Of a stretch of 64,000 nucleotides of DNA, positions 62,747 through 64,000 are shown piece after piece. The notes under the pieces were generated by a model, which saw nothing but the letters and a program-made list of their open reading frames with translations, was not told the origin of the DNA and did not search any database. The translations under genes were made by a program, and so were the position numbers. Positions within the stretch are counted from its first letter, which is position 1. Every line of letters starts with the position of its first letter. This DNA is from Pseudomonas izuensis (lineage in GTDB: Bacteria > Pseudomonadota > Gammaproteobacteria > Pseudomonadales > Pseudomonadaceae): assembly GCF_009861505.1 (NCBI RefSeq), contig NZ_WTFT01000014.1, forward strand, positions 1-64,000. The letters run 5' to 3'.

Positions 62747-64000
62747 ATGCCCGCCCTGAAAACTTCCGCTACCGTCGCCGTCATCGGCGCCGGCGCCATG
62801 GGTGCCGGCATTGCCCAGGTCGCCGCTCAAGGCGGTCACCCGGTCAAGCTCTACGACGCCCGCGCCGGCGCAGCCGCTCACGCGGTCGAGGGCATCGATC
62901 GCCAGCTCGGCCGCCTTGTGGAGAAAGGCAAGCTCGGCGCCGAGGCGCACGCCGCCATCGTCGACCGCCTGCAGCCAGTGGAGAGCATCGAGGCTCTGGC
63001 CGACGCCGATCTGGTGATCGAGGCCATTGTCGAGAACCTGGAGGTCAAGCGCGACCTGCTGCGCCAACTGGAAGCCCTGTGCAGCCCCGACTGCATCCTC
63101 GCCAGCAACACCTCCTCTCTGTCAATCACCAGCCTCGCCGCCGGCCTGGAGCACCAGGGCCGGATGATCGGCATGCATTTCTTCAACCCGGCGCCGCTGA
63201 TGGCCCTGGTGGAGATCGTCTCCGGCCTGGCCAGCGACCCGGTGCTGGTCGCATGTCTCTACGAAACCGCCAAGGCCTGGGGCAAGCAGCCGGTGCACGC
63301 CCGCTCCACACCTGGCTTCATCGTCAACCGGGTGGCGCGCCCCTTCTACGCCGAAAGCCTGCGCCTCTTGCATGAAGGCGCCGCCGACTGCGCGACCCTG
63401 GATGCGCTGATCCGCGACGCCGGCGGCTTTCGCATGGGCGCCTTCGAGCTCACCGACCTGATTGGCCATGACGTCAACTACGCCGTCACCTGCTCGGTGT
63501 TCGACGCCTACTACGGCGACTTCCGTTTCCAGCCCTCGCTGATTCAAAAGGAGCTGGTGGACGCTGGCCGCCTGGGCCGCAAGAGCGGTTTCGGCTTCTA
63601 CGACTACACCGAAGGCGCGCAGCGACCCGAGCCCGTCGAGCTCGGCAGCGAGACCCACGTCGATGCCTGTGTGGTAGAAGGCAGCCTGGGCGTTGCGGAA
63701 CCCCTGGTGCAGCGCCTGGCCGAAGTCGGCGTGAAGGTGACCCGCCGTGACGGCGACGGCCTGCTGCGGGTCGGCGACGCGGTGCTGGCCCTGACCGACG
63801 GCCGCCTGGCCTGCCAGCGCGCCAGCGAGGACGGCCTCGCCAACCTGGTGCTGCTGGACCTCGCCCTGGACTACGCAAAGGCTTCCCGCCTCGGTATCGC
63901 CTGGGCCGCCGGCACCTGCGCCACCGCCCGCGACCAAGCAGTGGCTCTACTGCGGCGGGCCGGCCTCAAGGTCAGTCCCCTCGCCGACATTCCGGGACTC
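62747..64000 (+). CDS. paaH: 3-hydroxyadipyl-CoA dehydrogenase (partial, runs off the window)
   Basis: 418 codons are visible; the full protein is about 500 residues. NAD-binding VAVIGAGAMGAGIAQVAAQGG at 10-30, SNTSSLS, and the catalytic-His region GMHFFNPAPLMALVEIV; C-terminal dehydrogenase domain with GRLGRKSGFGFYDY. PaaH oxidises 3-hydroxyadipyl-CoA. Follows paaG directly. The 3' end is outside the window. Confidence 0.93.
   Translation, partial: MPALKTSATVAVIGAGAMGAGIAQVAAQGGHPVKLYDARAGAAAHAVEGIDRQLGRLVEKGKLGAEAHAAIVDRLQPVESIEALADADLVIEAIVENLEVKRDLLRQLEALCSPDCILASNTSSLSITSLAAGLEHQGRMIGMHFFNPAPLMALVEIVSGLASDPVLVACLYETAKAWGKQPVHARSTPGFIVNRVARPFYAESLRLLHEGAADCATLDALIRDAGGFRMGAFELTDLIGHDVNYAVTCSVFDAYYGDFRFQPSLIQKELVDAGRLGRKSGFGFYDYTEGAQRPEPVELGSETHVDACVVEGSLGVAEPLVQRLAEVGVKVTRRDGDGLLRVGDAVLALTDGRLACQRASEDGLANLVLLDLALDYAKASRLGIAWAAGTCATARDQAVALLRRAGLKVSPLADIPGL

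Overview
The window looks like a chromosomal stretch of a Pseudomonas of the fluorescens/putida type. Three things point there: REP/REPIN palindromes of the Pseudomonas kind at 2.1-2.4 kb, a pseudomonad-like phenylacetate gene order at the right end (paaF-paaG-paaH), and GC-rich coding over most of the length. Nearly all of it is accessory: small catabolic clusters, many LysR/TetR/HxlR regulators, broken genes and decayed repeats. I saw no tRNA, rRNA, CRISPR array or intact insertion sequence.

Layout. 0.4-2.0 kb: a chemoreceptor. 2.1-2.4 kb: REP elements. 2.7-4.1 kb: an exported DUF1254/DUF1214 protein. 4.3-8.1 kb: a TetR regulator and FAD aromatic monooxygenase, divergent from a DUF1704 'QEGLA' metalloprotein across a near-perfect palindrome. 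8.1-14.1 kb: a LysR regulator divergent from a five-gene catabolic operon (glutathione transferase, tandem carboxymuconolactone-decarboxylase-like protein, luciferase-like flavin oxidoreductase, dimeric alpha-beta-barrel protein, CoA-acylating aldehyde dehydrogenase). 14.2-21 kb: a secreted crotonase-fold protein, LysR and flavin oxidoreductase genes, a wrecked cydB carrying a 9-bp tandem repeat, a KGG stress protein, an orphan ClpP-like protease, a VOC protein and two convergent lipoproteins. 21.4-26.2 kb: an AT-rich island with two permuted papain-fold (YiiX/NlpC-like) proteins flanking a DUF2235 alpha/beta hydrolase.

27.4-37.6 kb is the most interesting region. An HxlR regulator is divergent from an MFS exporter, a 2Fe-2S ferredoxin, a heme-oxygenase-like diiron enzyme, three different ATP-grasp ligases, an EamA exporter, a Tat-exported PLP enzyme of the PvdN/isopenicillin-N-epimerase type and a second MFS-like transporter. 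Read together, this is a candidate NRPS-free pathway for a small peptide-like metabolite: ligases join amino or carboxylic acids, the diiron enzyme with its ferredoxin oxidises or cleaves an intermediate, the product is exported, and a periplasmic PLP enzyme may finish it. I do not recognise it as a known cluster.

38-49.7 kb holds a transporter, LysR regulators, two diverged copies of a CMD-SDR gene pair (both SDRs lack the usual catalytic Tyr), an Ohr peroxidase, exported small proteins, an IS30 relic, an enoyl reductase, a TetR regulator and a Tat-exported double YciI protein. 49.8-60.9 kb is a catabolic region built around a direct duplication of a LysR gene plus its downstream leader (about 96% protein identity). 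Copy 1 precedes DUF1330 and an ACS-family transporter. Copy 2 precedes an aldehyde dehydrogenase, a cis-CaaD-like tautomerase, a two-subunit CoA-transferase, a crotonase and a CaiB/BaiF CoA-transferase, which together look like degradation of an organic acid through CoA thioesters. 61.1-64.0 kb: start of the phenylacetate beta-oxidation genes; paaH runs off the window.
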